A stretch of 41,063 nucleotides of DNA from positions 59,795 through 100,857 of the forward strand of contig QKYT01000035.1 in the NCBI GenBank assembly GCA_003550305.1. The letters are read 5' to 3'. Position numbers and translations under genes: made by a program. Origin of the DNA: Glomus cerebriforme (taxonomy: Eukaryota; Glomeromycota; Glomeromycetes; Glomerales; Glomeraceae). Of this stretch, positions 22,055 through 33,362 are shown piece after piece (within the stretch, counting starts at the first letter, position 1; each line of letters starts with the position of its first letter). Below the pieces are notes generated by a model, which did no database searches, was not told the DNA's origin, and saw only the letters and a program-made list of their open reading frames with translations.

Positions 22055-22754
22055 TAGGGATTGGAATCGATTTGACCAGAATCGATTTAATCAAAAATTA
22101 AATCGAATCTATGTGATTTGATTAATCGAATCTAAAAATCGAATCTGAAAAAATGAATTTTTTAAAATTTTTGTATTGTGAAAATAATCTAGTTATTTTT
22201 ATAACTGCGGCACTGTAAAAAAAATCATACCAGAGTTATCAAAATTACTAAAAAATTGATCAACATAAAATTGATGCAAATTAGCCCAAATCGACTTACT
22301 TATGTTCCAAATTAACCCATTAACCTAAATTAAAAAAGTATTGTTGGTACTGTCTTAAGGCATTATTGTAATGGGTTGATGATTTAGGCTGATAGGTTGA
22401 TTTGAAACATGGTAAAGTTTGGTCTACAACATTTCAGATGCCAATAATTTAGTTACTCCTCAAAGAACTCGCTTGGATTCAAATATCATTAATAAACTTA
22501 TGATTTTTAAAAAAGTTTATTTTATATTTATAATCTTAAAGTTAATTTAGTAAAATTAACTTAAAATTTTATGTCGAAATTGCTGCGCCATAAAAAATAT
22601 AATTTCTCAATGAAATTATTTTATATAAATTCGATTCGATTCGATTAATCNAAAATCGAAAATCGAATCGTTAAATCGAATCTTAGAAACGATTAATCGA
22701 ATCTTTAATCGATTCTCAAGATTTGATTTTTGATTGAATCGATTTCAATCCCTA
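22055..22754. mobile_element. hAT-like MITE with AATCGATT arrays, 700 bp
   Basis: Exact 8-bp target duplication CATATAGC (22047-22054 and 22755-22762). The ends are TAGGGATTGGAATCGATT and TAGGGATTGAAATCGATT (from the right), 17 of 18 identical, making it the best-preserved of the group. Subterminal arrays of AATCGAATC words occupy about 100 bp at each side. An inner inverted pair (TGCGGCACTGTAAAA and GCTGCGCCATAAAAA, about 22206 and 22582) lies within. No coding capacity. Confidence 0.9.
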
Positions 22755-22762
22755 CATATAGC

Positions 22763-24620
22763 ACTGCCTAAGAGACCACCATTTTAACATATCTCTTATA
22801 TAAAATATCTATTTTAAGATATCAAATATGTAATATGTAAATCTAAATATTTAATCACTATTTTTTCATATATTAAATTTGTCTAGTACTGATGGGATAA
22901 ATGTATACATCTGAATCTAATTCAATATTTTAAATTAGGTAAATTGATTCAGATCTAAGATATTTTAGACAATGCTATATGTATGATATATTCTCATAGA
23001 AGAAATTTAAGTTAATTTTTACAGAGTTTTTTTCTATTATTTTTTTTATAATTAATATTAAATCATTAATACCAAAAATAATTATCTAATATTAATACTA
23101 ATAATAAATAAGTATAACAATTATGATTTTATATACTGTAAAAAAACTATTTCTAAAATATTTATAAAAAAATGAAATATGCAAATATAATGCAGAATAA
23201 TAAATATGTTGGTAATATTGGAAAAGATATACAACTTGAAATAATTATATCTAATACAGAAAATTACTATTTAAAAAGAAGTAAAAAATTTTAATTAAAT
23301 TAAAACTTTTTTTTTTTGATATTTAGTTGCTATTTAAATAGAAAGAGCTTTTTTTTAGTATTTTTTTTTAGAAGACTAAAATAAATATAACAAAAAATTT
23401 TTTAATATTATGTTTATTTTAAAAGAAAATTTTTTATTTTAGAAAAATAAAAAACTTACTCTTTTAATATTAAGTAAACTTATTCATTTTTTTGAAAGAA
23501 AAAAATTTTTTTTTTTTTTTTAGTATTTTATATTTATTTATTATAAAAATTATTATACAGTCATTTTTCTACTGAAAAAAAAAGGTGTGATTATAAAAAA
23601 CCTATATAATGTGACTATAGAGGAGATTTTTTTAATAATATTATTAGTAACTTGGACCAAGCATAAATATGCTTATAAGGGGGGATATGATTAAACAGGT
23701 AGTGCCTATAAAAGGGAACGATTGTATTAATTAATTGATTAATAATAATTAAATTCATAGAGTATTTTTATAAATTCTATAATTAAAATTGTGATTGAAA
23801 TTGAAAATGAAATCAACTTAAAATTGAGATTAATACTTTAATCTTAATTTATCAGATTAGGATTATATTAATATTAGTTAAATATTAAATTTAGCCAAAA
23901 TTTTATATATTACTAAATAAAATTTTTTTACTTTTTGGTTTTAAAATAATCAAAATATATATTAACCCATTTTTTACATATGTATTTATAAGTAAAATCT
24001 AATTAAAATTTTTTTATTATAAATTCATGCATATTTATACATATTTATATATAATTATTATCTTTTATAATAATTGGTTAAATTTGTAATTTTAATTCAT
24101 TAATAATTTGTTTAAAGTCTGTTACATTAATTTACTTTACTTTTACTGATCAAAATAATTCATTTTATTTAAATTTAATATTAAATAAAATTAAATCTAA
24201 TTTTAGCTGATAATTACCAAAAAAATTGGCAAAAATAATCTTAGCAGTTTGCATAAACTGGTTACTACTTACTAATAAATCAATTTTCAGATAATAGCAA
24301 ATTTTCAATTTTAATTAAAAAAAAGGAAAATTTTAACGCTCACCCCGGGTGAAAATCACCTTATCACGTGATAATAATAAGTCATATGATATTAAAAAAA
24401 TTTAATAAAAAATAACTGATTAATAATATATAAAATGTTTATTAATTGTAATGATTGAATAGAAACACTTTTCTTAATCTTAAAGAAACACTTTACTTAA
24501 TACCAAAGTATCAAAATTATGCTCTGAGATTAAAAATAAAAATTCGAAAATTAGTACAGTTATGAAAAGTACGCGTATCTCTATCAATATTTGAGATAGA
24601 CTTATGAAAATTTGTATGTA
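22763..24620. other. AT-rich DNA up to the assembly gap
   Basis: No gene is seen. A GC-richer island at about 23645-23735 contains TATAAAAGGGAACG, which looks like a TATA-type promoter core or a solo LTR fragment. At 24338-24400 a block containing CACCCCGGGTG and the palindrome ATCACGTGAT looks like a MITE end. Neither could be delimited. Confidence 0.35.
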
Positions 24621-25410
24621 NNNNNNNNNNNNNNNNNNNNNNNNNNNNNNNNNNNNNNNNNNNNNNNNNNNNNNNNNNNNNNNNNNNNNNNNNNNNNNNN
24701 NNNNNNNNNNNNNNNNNNNNNNNNNNNNNNNNNNNNNNNNNNNNNNNNNNNNNNNNNNNNNNNNNNNNNNNNNNNNNNNNNNNNNNNNNNNNNNNNNNNN
24801 NNNNNNNNNNNNNNNNNNNNNNNNNNNNNNNNNNNNNNNNNNNNNNNNNNNNNNNNNNNNNNNNNNNNNNNNNNNNNNNNNNNNNNNNNNNNNNNNNNNN
24901 NNNNNNNNNNNNNNNNNNNNNNNNNNNNNNNNNNNNNNNNNNNNNNNNNNNNNNNNNNNNNNNNNNNNNNNNNNNNNNNNNNNNNNNNNNNNNNNNNNNN
25001 NNNNNNNNNNNNNNNNNNNNNNNNNNNNNNNNNNNNNNNNNNNNNNNNNNNNNNNNNNNNNNNNNNNNNNNNNNNNNNNNNNNNNNNNNNNNNNNNNNNN
25101 NNNNNNNNNNNNNNNNNNNNNNNNNNNNNNNNNNNNNNNNNNNNNNNNNNNNNNNNNNNNNNNNNNNNNNNNNNNNNNNNNNNNNNNNNNNNNNNNNNNN
25201 NNNNNNNNNNNNNNNNNNNNNNNNNNNNNNNNNNNNNNNNNNNNNNNNNNNNNNNNNNNNNNNNNNNNNNNNNNNNNNNNNNNNNNNNNNNNNNNNNNNN
25301 NNNNNNNNNNNNNNNNNNNNNNNNNNNNNNNNNNNNNNNNNNNNNNNNNNNNNNNNNNNNNNNNNNNNNNNNNNNNNNNNNNNNNNNNNNNNNNNNNNNN
25401 NNNNNNNNNN
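24621..25410. other. Assembly gap (790 N)
   Basis: A continuous run of N. Any reading frame drawn through it is meaningless. Both edges are repeat-like, which probably explains the gap. Confidence 0.99.
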
Positions 25411-25975
25411 GTAAAAAAACAAACAAAAAATGCCGATTTATTGAATATCTCAGCATTTATCATACCTAGAAATGCAAAATTAGTACCATTCAATACGTCT
25501 CAGTGAGACGAATTGAATGAGCTATATTTCATCTTTTTATGATCACTGGATAGCGAGATAATTAATAAATTGTATTTTTTAATTCTATANTATANATATT
25601 NGNTACCNNATGTATAGCAGANTTTNNGCATTTTGGGTACCCGATATTTATAAGATATCTGTAAGATATCTGTAAGATAGATCAGTTTTTAACCAGTGTT
25701 TATAATTTGATCTAAATTTAAATAGGTTAAATATAAGTTTGATCAGTATCAAATTATTAATATAATATTTGATATAAAATTTTAAGATAAATTATAAATT
25801 ATAGTTTAAAGAGAACTAAATTTATTTTAATTTTTATTAATTTAATTTATAATTTTTTTTTTGAAAGATAAGATAGAATATGAATTTTTATTTATTAGGT
25901 AATACAGTACATATAGTTAAAAAATCATAAAAATTAATATTTTCATATATAGTATCTCTTTCACCATAACATGGA
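25411..25975. other. Repeat-derived DNA right of the gap
   Basis: It holds the near-perfect hairpin at 25487-25519. It also holds a GC-richer block with many N calls (25590-25690) in which AAGATATCTGT is repeated in tandem. The rest is AT-rich. No gene is visible. Confidence 0.4.
25487..25519. repeat. Near-perfect 33-base inverted repeat (hairpin)
   Basis: CATTCAATACGTCTCA is followed, after a single base, by TGAGACGAATTGAATG. Its inverse matches at 15 of 16 positions. The stem could form a cruciform or RNA hairpin, or could be the fused ends of a repeat element. Confidence 0.8.
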
Positions 25976-25979
25976 AAAA

Positions 25980-26260
25980 TACTACTTATCATACTTATGT
26001 AATATGAGTTCTCAGAATGAGATCTGAAGTAAGATTCTCCTTAGATACAAATTAGACTCTGATTCTCTCCCATATTCTAGTGTTAAAATCAAAAAATAAT
26101 TCCTTCAACCAGTCCTTCTGAATCTTCTCTTAAAAAGAATACTCTTCATCCAGTCACCTAAATCTTCTCTTAATATAATGAATCTTCAAACTAACATGAA
26201 ATATTGATAAATTTCTAGAGATCAGATATTAATGCCAATTTTTAGAACAAAGAATATTAT
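25980..26260 (-). repeat. Dispersed repeat copy 2, inverted relative to 14950-15215
   Basis: Read on the minus strand it aligns with the copy at 14950-15215 over about 270 bp with scattered differences. Examples are GAAGATTCAGAAGGACT and CACTAGAATATGGGA, and CAATATTTCATGTTAG against CAATATTTCATATTAG. Confidence 0.65.
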
Positions 26261-26834
26261 AAATAAACACTAGGATTTTTAAACTAGTACAAACCATTTT
26301 AAGAAGATTTATAGTAGCCGATTACTAGTACCAACTACCAAAAAGAAGAGACTATCTAAAAGAACTAATACTAAAACATACAAGAAAGAAAAAAATTACA
26401 GAAATACCTCTATTCTTCTACCCTACCAGAATTAGTTTTTGGTCATCCTTACAAATGCTTCAAATGAATTGAGTTGACTGCTTATATTGTCTTATTTGAA
26501 GAACATCACTAGATACTTTACCTTGTAACCCATATACAAATATGAACTAATACCACACCAGTAGTTTTTTCATTAAAATAAACTAATTTTTAACAGTTTA
26601 AAGTAGCAATAATTTACAAAATTGAATCACTACTTATGCAAATTTTTTAGACTTAATCTTTCAACTCTTTCTAAAAATCTTTATTCTTAATATACTTATT
26701 GCAAAAGAAAATCATCTTACCAACAGCCATCCAAACTGATTTTTTATGTTAATGCATTCTGATCTTACATACCCATGTCTTCACGCACCTTTTTAACTTT
26801 TTTTGTATTTTCTAATAATAACAAGTTACGTTAC
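26261..26834. other. Decayed repeat DNA with no recognisable gene
   Basis: Base composition is less extreme than in the neighbouring AT-rich DNA. It resembles 35572-36230, from which it was split by the insertion at 26843. It may be the inside of an old retroelement, but I could not identify a domain on either strand. Confidence 0.35.
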
Positions 26835-26989
26835 CTTAAGGGTAAAGATGATGCTGCAATTATTTTTTCAAATCTGCAATATTGCAAATTTTTGAATTGA
26901 ATTGCACATAGTAATTCATAATTCTGCAATTCTAATTACGTGATTCATATAAAATACAAAATTGCAATTATTTGAGATCTAATAATTAA

Positions 26990-27369
26990 ATTTTGATGAA
27001 ATATCATTTGAATTCTCTCATTAAGACAAATCAAATGGTATAAATATCATCTTTTTAACATCAATATTGACAGAGATACAACTATATAAACATTTAACAA
27101 ATTTTGGAAATGAAATATGATTCAATAATTGGATTTCAATAAACTTTATATTATTCGATTTATCTTAATAAGAGGATTCGAATGATGATAATTTTATCTT
27201 TTTATCATTAATATTGACAGAGATAAAACTAGACAAATATTTAATAAAGTTTGAAAATGAAATGTAATTTAATAATTAGATATTAATATAATTTATGTCA
27301 TTTGATTCGTCATAATAAGAGAATTCAAATGATGGTAATTTTATCATTTTAGCATTGATATTAGCAGAG
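26990..27369 (+). repeat. 147-bp tandem repeat, about 2.6 copies
   Basis: The landmark ATATTGACAGAG or ATATTAGCAGAG recurs at 27061, 27208 and 27355, an exact 147-bp spacing. TCAAATGGTA/TCGAATGATGA/TCAAATGATGG also recurs in step. The last copy was the LINE target. Confidence 0.8.
27355..27369 (+). repeat. LINE target-site duplication, left copy
   Basis: TTGATATTAGCAGAG, repeated exactly at 35398-35412. It is followed by the poly-T that marks the LINE's 3' end. Two further T residues could belong to the duplication. Confidence 0.9.
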
Positions 27370-27619
27370 TTTTTTTTTTTATCATTAACAGCATATTTTA
27401 TTTAATAAAGTTCATCAAAAATACAAGTAAAAGAAACAAACGTAAACAAAATATATGGATCTCATCATTATCTAGTTTACATAAAGTAAAATTATAAAAA
27501 GTAAAAACTAATCTATAAAACTACGCTATAAACCTAACATAACAATATACCCAATCAACTACTTCGCAATGAGAGGTAGCAACCAAGTCGACCATCCCGA
27601 GAGTATCCCCTCCAATCCC

Positions 27620-30600
27620 TTAAAATAAGTTAAAGGAGAGCCGTAACTTAACACTCTGAACTGTCAGATCCATCAGAGGGACCAGTTGGCCCAAAAGTTT
27701 TATCCAGGAGGTACCAAGGGAAAATGCTTTATCCAGCAAGTCCGGTACGATGGCTGAGGTCGGCGATGGGAGCCTTGAAATCCGAGCAGCGTCGGCAGGA
27801 GCACGTGACATGAGAATGTCTCTAGCGAGAAGCGTAGAGGCCATTATGTGACAACGAGGGAGCCAGGTTTGATGAAAGAAGTCACATTGTAACTTCGTCA
27901 CCTCGGGACAAAGAACATTCTTGGTGGAAACTGTAGAGAATCCAAGAGAAGAGAAAAAGGCGGTAAGGGAACGTGGAACGAAACCCTGAAGAATGAGCAA
28001 AGGCCAATGCGGAGAATCCGGAAGGGAGGTCCAGACGGGTAGCGTGGAAAATGCTTGACGGGAAGGAAAGTTAGAAACATCTTTATTTTGCCATTTGGAC
28101 CACGTAATGGAAATAGAGTCAAGTAAAGATTCTTTAAATGACTGAAAAAGAAATGGGAAGTTATTATAAGGAGGAGGCGGACCATCCAATAAGTCTAAAG
28201 TTCGAATAGAGGCTGAGCAATCCACTAAATGAGGTAAAGATTCCGGGTGGAGTTTGCAAAAGAAACACAACAACTCGTGCGGCAAATAGCAAGAGCGGCG
28301 TGAGTTCATAACATCCATAGTGGGGAGTTCCAGAAATTGCAGTTTATATCAGAAAGACGTGTGAGCAATGCGTCGATCTTGAGATTTGGAAGGTGAAAGA
28401 TCAGTACAGGGGATAAAATAACTCAAAATAGACCAGGATAATTCCCAATCAATTAGAGGAATTACAGGAATGAGATGAGAAAATCTATTCAAAGACAGAA
28501 CATCAATAAATGCTTGATAGGAAAGGTAACTATTAAAAATCCTACGAAAAGGAGAATCTAATCTCAAAGAATTATAAGAAAAAGAGGCCAACAAATTAGA
28601 GGGGAAGGATAAAGAAACTTTATCCAGGGAAAGGAAGTCCGAATGGCGTGAACAGTTCCTGGCCATAGAATTAACTAAATTATGTAAATAATTATCAGAA
28701 TGTGAAGGAACCTTATGCATAGTAAAGGACAAATTCTTAGAAATTAAAAATTTGACAAAAATAGACCACAAAAAGTGACCTTGAAGAGAAGTTAAAGAAA
28801 TATCAGGATGCGCAACAAAAGAATTAACACCATTAATGACTGAAATGCTATCTGAGTAAATATCTAAGTGGGCATTTTCAGGGATAAAAGAACAAATCAA
28901 AATTAGCGGAGCTAATTCGGCAATCAGAGAAGAGGCAGGAGAGTAAGTAAGGGGAACAGCTAGAGAATTAATAACACGATCCTCTGAGTCAGCTTGCACC
29001 CAAGCACAAGAGAGGTGGGAGATATTATCAACTAGAACAAACGAACCATCAATATAAAAGTGATAAAAATTATCAGAAAAAATGCGGAATTGGGAAAAAT
29101 CAAAGTTGGTATTTTGAACAGAAACAGAAGGAGAAAAACTTTGAACACGGTTATAAGAAACTGATAGATCAGAAACTAAAGAAAAAAGTTGAGAAGAAAC
29201 AGTCTTGATAGAAACTTTGAAACTCATAAGATCCAAACGTTTTAAGCGATATTTCGATACGGAGGGAAGAACTACCGTAAAGGATAAATCAATTGAGAAG
29301 GAATAATAAATAGGGCCTAATTTCTTCCGTTTGGAAGAAGTTAATGAGCTATGGAGATTGTTGTTTAAAATACAACCAGGACACTGTTGAAGAGACAACA
29401 GTTGCGAAACTGGGGTATGTGAGGAGTCCGGTGGAGAAGCCAGAAGCCAGTGGTCAATAAAGGCAGTATGAGCTTTAGGATTATATTTGAAAATATGACC
29501 AAAATTAGTACGAGAAGCAAAGGCCAGCCAATTAGTAATTCAATGGAAGCCAGAGTGTTTATTAGGACGGTTGAAGGGAATTGACTGATAGGGAATATCA
29601 GGGGAGGAAACATAATCCAAGACGAATTCCGATTTAAGTCTACAAGATACAGCTGCATTAACGCAAATCTTAGAAGAGGCATATTGGTACCATAATGGAG
29701 GAATAGCATGACGACGAAAGGAAAATCTATATGATAATTCCTTCCAATCCATTAAGTATGTGCCATCATAGGAAAGTATCTGAGATAAAAATATAATATT
29801 CTTGTTATGAAGAGAAGATAAACACCTAGAGTGCGATGGACTGAGAATATTATGTATGGGAATAAACCCACCCGTGACGGGACCAAGGAAAGGCGAAGGC
29901 AAAACCTCCGTGAATGTAAATTTAAGAGAATTGAGATAACGGAGAACATTAAAAAGAAAATTATGTTTAGCATTAGGAAAGCTAGACCAGGGAAACCAGT
30001 CTTGAATTGATAAGAGAGATAAAGGAGTCCATAAAGATTCTTGCAAAGAAGCAATACGAAGTTGCAATAATTGCGAAAAAGAAGAAGAAGAGTTGAGACC
30101 ATTATAAAGGTTAGCACCTGCTTGTTTAAGCAGTTCCAGATGCAAAGAAAAAATATTAAAATGATTGGAAGAAAAAAGAGCAGCATCCGGGAATGTATAA
30201 GCTAATTTGAGTTTATGTTTAAAAAGCTTTTTGAATGGGGACATTAAAGAAGAACTTTTATCGGGAGAAATAAAAGTGATTTGAGAACGATAAGCAATTT
30301 TTGGAAACAGAATAATATTATGCAAATAGGTAAGTTGAGCAGGGGACAAACGTTTATAACGAATAGTTTCAACAAAGGAGATATACTCCTGTTTAAGCTG
30401 AGAAAGAACAAAGGAGGAAGAAAGGCGAAGGTTAAACCAAACACCCAAAAACCTGAAAGAAGACGAGGGAAGGATTGGAGTTATCGAAATGGAAGAAGGA
30501 ATATGACCAAACGATACAAAATCAGGAGAAAACTTGGAAATGGGAAAAGAAATTGGAGACAGGAAAGAAATAACATTTGAAGTTAAAACGTATTTCTTGT

Positions 30601-33324
30601 GATTTGCTGAAGTATTATTTAAATAATAAAATTTCTCAGTAATACTCAAGAGATCAGCTAAACCATCAAAAGAGGAGGAGATCAAAGTAGAATCATCCAT
30701 ATAGATTAAATTAGAAAAGGCTAAAGAATCCTGATGCAAAGAGCGGGGAGAAACAGAAATCAATTTAGAAATAGACAATTCATAAGGGGAAGAAGCTGCT
30801 AAATTAAGCTCAGTGAGCAAGGGATCCAAATAAATAATCCAAAGCAATGGGAAAATAATTTCGCCTTGATCGATGCCTAGTTTAACACAATAACAATCAG
30901 AAAGGCCAAACGGGATAATAACTGAATTGTACCTGCTAGTGAAAAGTGAAATAATAAATTTAATAACAAGGTCTGGGATCTTGAGACGAAGTAAAGCAAG
31001 ACGAAGCATGCGGAGGTCAATGGAATCAAAAGCTTTGCTAATGTCTTGTGAGAGAATCCATAAGGGTTTCTTACGACACTTAGCGTCGTGAATAATGGAT
31101 TCTAGCGTAAAGATAGGTTCTTTACACGAGCTGCCAGGAAGACCAGCGAAATTTCGGCCTTGAAGGACATGATGACGGGAAAGAATTTTAGAAAGACGAT
31201 TGGTGAACACCTTGACCGTGGCTTTACGAAGGGATTCCAAAAGAGTAATGGGCCAGGTGTTAGGAAGTTTACATTCCCATTCTTGAGACTTAGGGATGGG
31301 ATATACAGAGGCAAGCCGCCAGTCTTCAGGAATGGTACCTGATTCTAAGCAAAGAGACATGAGTTTAAGCATACACAACTTGGTGGAGGGACCACAATGT
31401 TTAAGCATTTCATAAGAAATGCCAGAGGGACCAGGAGCTTTTCCACAAGGGAGAGACGAAAGCACCGAAGAAAATTCGTCTTGAGAAATAGATGAACAAA
31501 GAAATTGATATATATCTGAGTTAATTTCTGGGATAGGGGAATAGCGAACACGCCATTTTTCTGGGAAAGTGAACAATTGTAAAGGGTCATAATGGGAAAC
31601 TGGGGAGCGAACAAAGTTTTGAAAGTGGGAATTAACAGCAGCGTTAATCTCCATAGGGCTTGTAACAAGACGATGTTCGGAATCTGAAGAGCGGATCAAA
31701 ATGCGATCTAGAGTAATACAGCGACGAGAGCGTTGTAAAGCAGATGAAATGAAGGCACCTTTGTGCAAGTCAAAATCATTGATGCGTTTGTCCATGAAAT
31801 CCTCAATCTGAGAAAATTGGAACTTAGACAGCTCAGCCTTCAGAAGGGATTTAAGGAAACATTTAACAGAGTTAAGGTCGGCGAGTACCGCATGACTGTT
31901 GGAAAAAGTAATTACATGAGGAAAAGAAGGAGCAGGGAAAGTGACTTCTGAATTATAGGAACTGAGAAAGGAAAAAATGTTTGATAAAGAAATCAAATGC
32001 TCAGTCCATGAAAGAAAAATTTTGGGCGATGAAGAAGGATCCGAACGAATAGCTGGAATTTTAAAAGCATGAATAATATTGGAAAGAGTATTTAAAGAAG
32101 AAAATAACTTTTCCAACCGGGGAGGATATGGGGAACGGAAAGTGTTAGAAACTTTCCGTTTTGGCAAATATTCGTGGGCAGAATTTAAAATAATGCGACG
32201 AATGAGGAACCATAAAGGCTCCATCTGGGAAAAGGAAGTAAGACGATCGTAACTATTATATTTCACTTCAGTGAGGTCCGAAAAAGTAGACCAGGTGTCC
32301 TGAAGGATAGAGTTGTAATTGAAAACAAACCGAACTTGAGAACGGCATGAAAGGGTCGCAGAGGAAAGAGTATTACAAAATAACTGGGGAACAAGGTAAT
32401 TGATGACCATTAAATGGTCAGAAGAATGAAATGATGAAGCAGTGTTCCAAACTTCAGTATGGCAAAGATCTGACCTCAAAGCTGAATCATTATACCAAAT
32501 ATGATCCAAACGGGAACAAGAGGAGAGAAAATTAGAGGGATTTTGAAAATACGTGGGAATACTGGTGGAGTTATAAATAGTAGGTAGCTCGACCAAATGG
32601 TAGTTGAGAAGATAGTTATATAGTTTAAAGAAAAGTGGGGACCGAGAAGCCGAAAGGTTATCCGGATCGAAATTAAGGTCACCCATTAAAATGAGTTTGA
32701 GGTTTAAGCGGACAGCGTCCTGGAAAATAGAGTGAAGCTCTTGAACAGTAGCCAAAAGCTCAGCTTTGTTGTCAAGGGAATAAGGAGGTACGTAAGCATT
32801 AATAATTCTTAGTTTCAGAGACGGAAAGTATACATCGAGATAGATGATACGAGATTTCCAGCGAACACATTTCTGAACATGAGAGGTAAAAAGTTGTGAG
32901 GTAAGAAAACCAACCCCACCAGTGTACATATTAGAACGAGGAGTCCACCAGTCCGTAAGATGACGGGCAGGGAGATCAGGTAAGAACTGGGAATTATAAG
33001 AAGAAATAGGACGCAAGAGGATTTTTGCTGGGTTGTAAGAAGGAATGCGCGTGTCGCTAAGAGCAAGTAAATGAATGTTCTTAGCAGTACAAGATTGGAG
33101 GATATCATGTAAAATGAGAGGGTCAGAAAGACTCCTCGAATATTATGAGTAGCTAAAGTAATAAGACCATGAGGGTGATCTTGGGAAGGCGAGTTAAAAA
33201 ATTCATTTTGCGAAAAATATTCTAAAAAATTTCGTTGCGTATCAGAAATAATAGGAAATTCAAAACCGGGGGAAGATGGATTACGAAGTAATCGGTCATA
33301 ATCATCAATATTATTAATGTTCAT
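27620..33324 (-). pseudogene. LINE ORF2: endonuclease, reverse transcriptase and RNase H, interrupted
   Basis: About 1900 codons in one main frame. It starts at 33324 and changes frame once at about 33127-33136, just after THNIRG at the start of the APE endonuclease. Endonuclease motifs: LSDTRI, GDLNFD (32666-32683), LDHIWYND, SSDHL. Reverse transcriptase: PITLLE, DISKAFDSID, GIDQGE and YMDDS (active site 30692-30703), with MDD where many LINEs have ADD. A TGA at 29540-29542 sits between the thumb region and the RNase H domain. RNase H motifs: YIDGS, AELAP, YSDS and VPSHSDN, with Asn where the last catalytic Asp is expected. A second TGA at 28349-28351 precedes the C-terminal CFFCKLHPESLPHLVDC zinc motif. 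The frame ends at 27620. Both stops fit TGG-to-TGA changes. Confidence 0.9.
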
Positions 33325-33362
33325 TAATAAAATTCTAATAAAAAGAACATGGAGAGGGGTAT

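Noticed and set aside
24480..25506. Several long open frames on both strands across the middle of the window
   Set aside because: They exist only because the 790-base run of N has no stop codons. The flanking real residues are few and low-complexity.
26990..27369. Possible CRISPR-like array
   Set aside because: The 147-bp units are adjacent tandem copies without unique spacers, and the DNA is eukaryotic.
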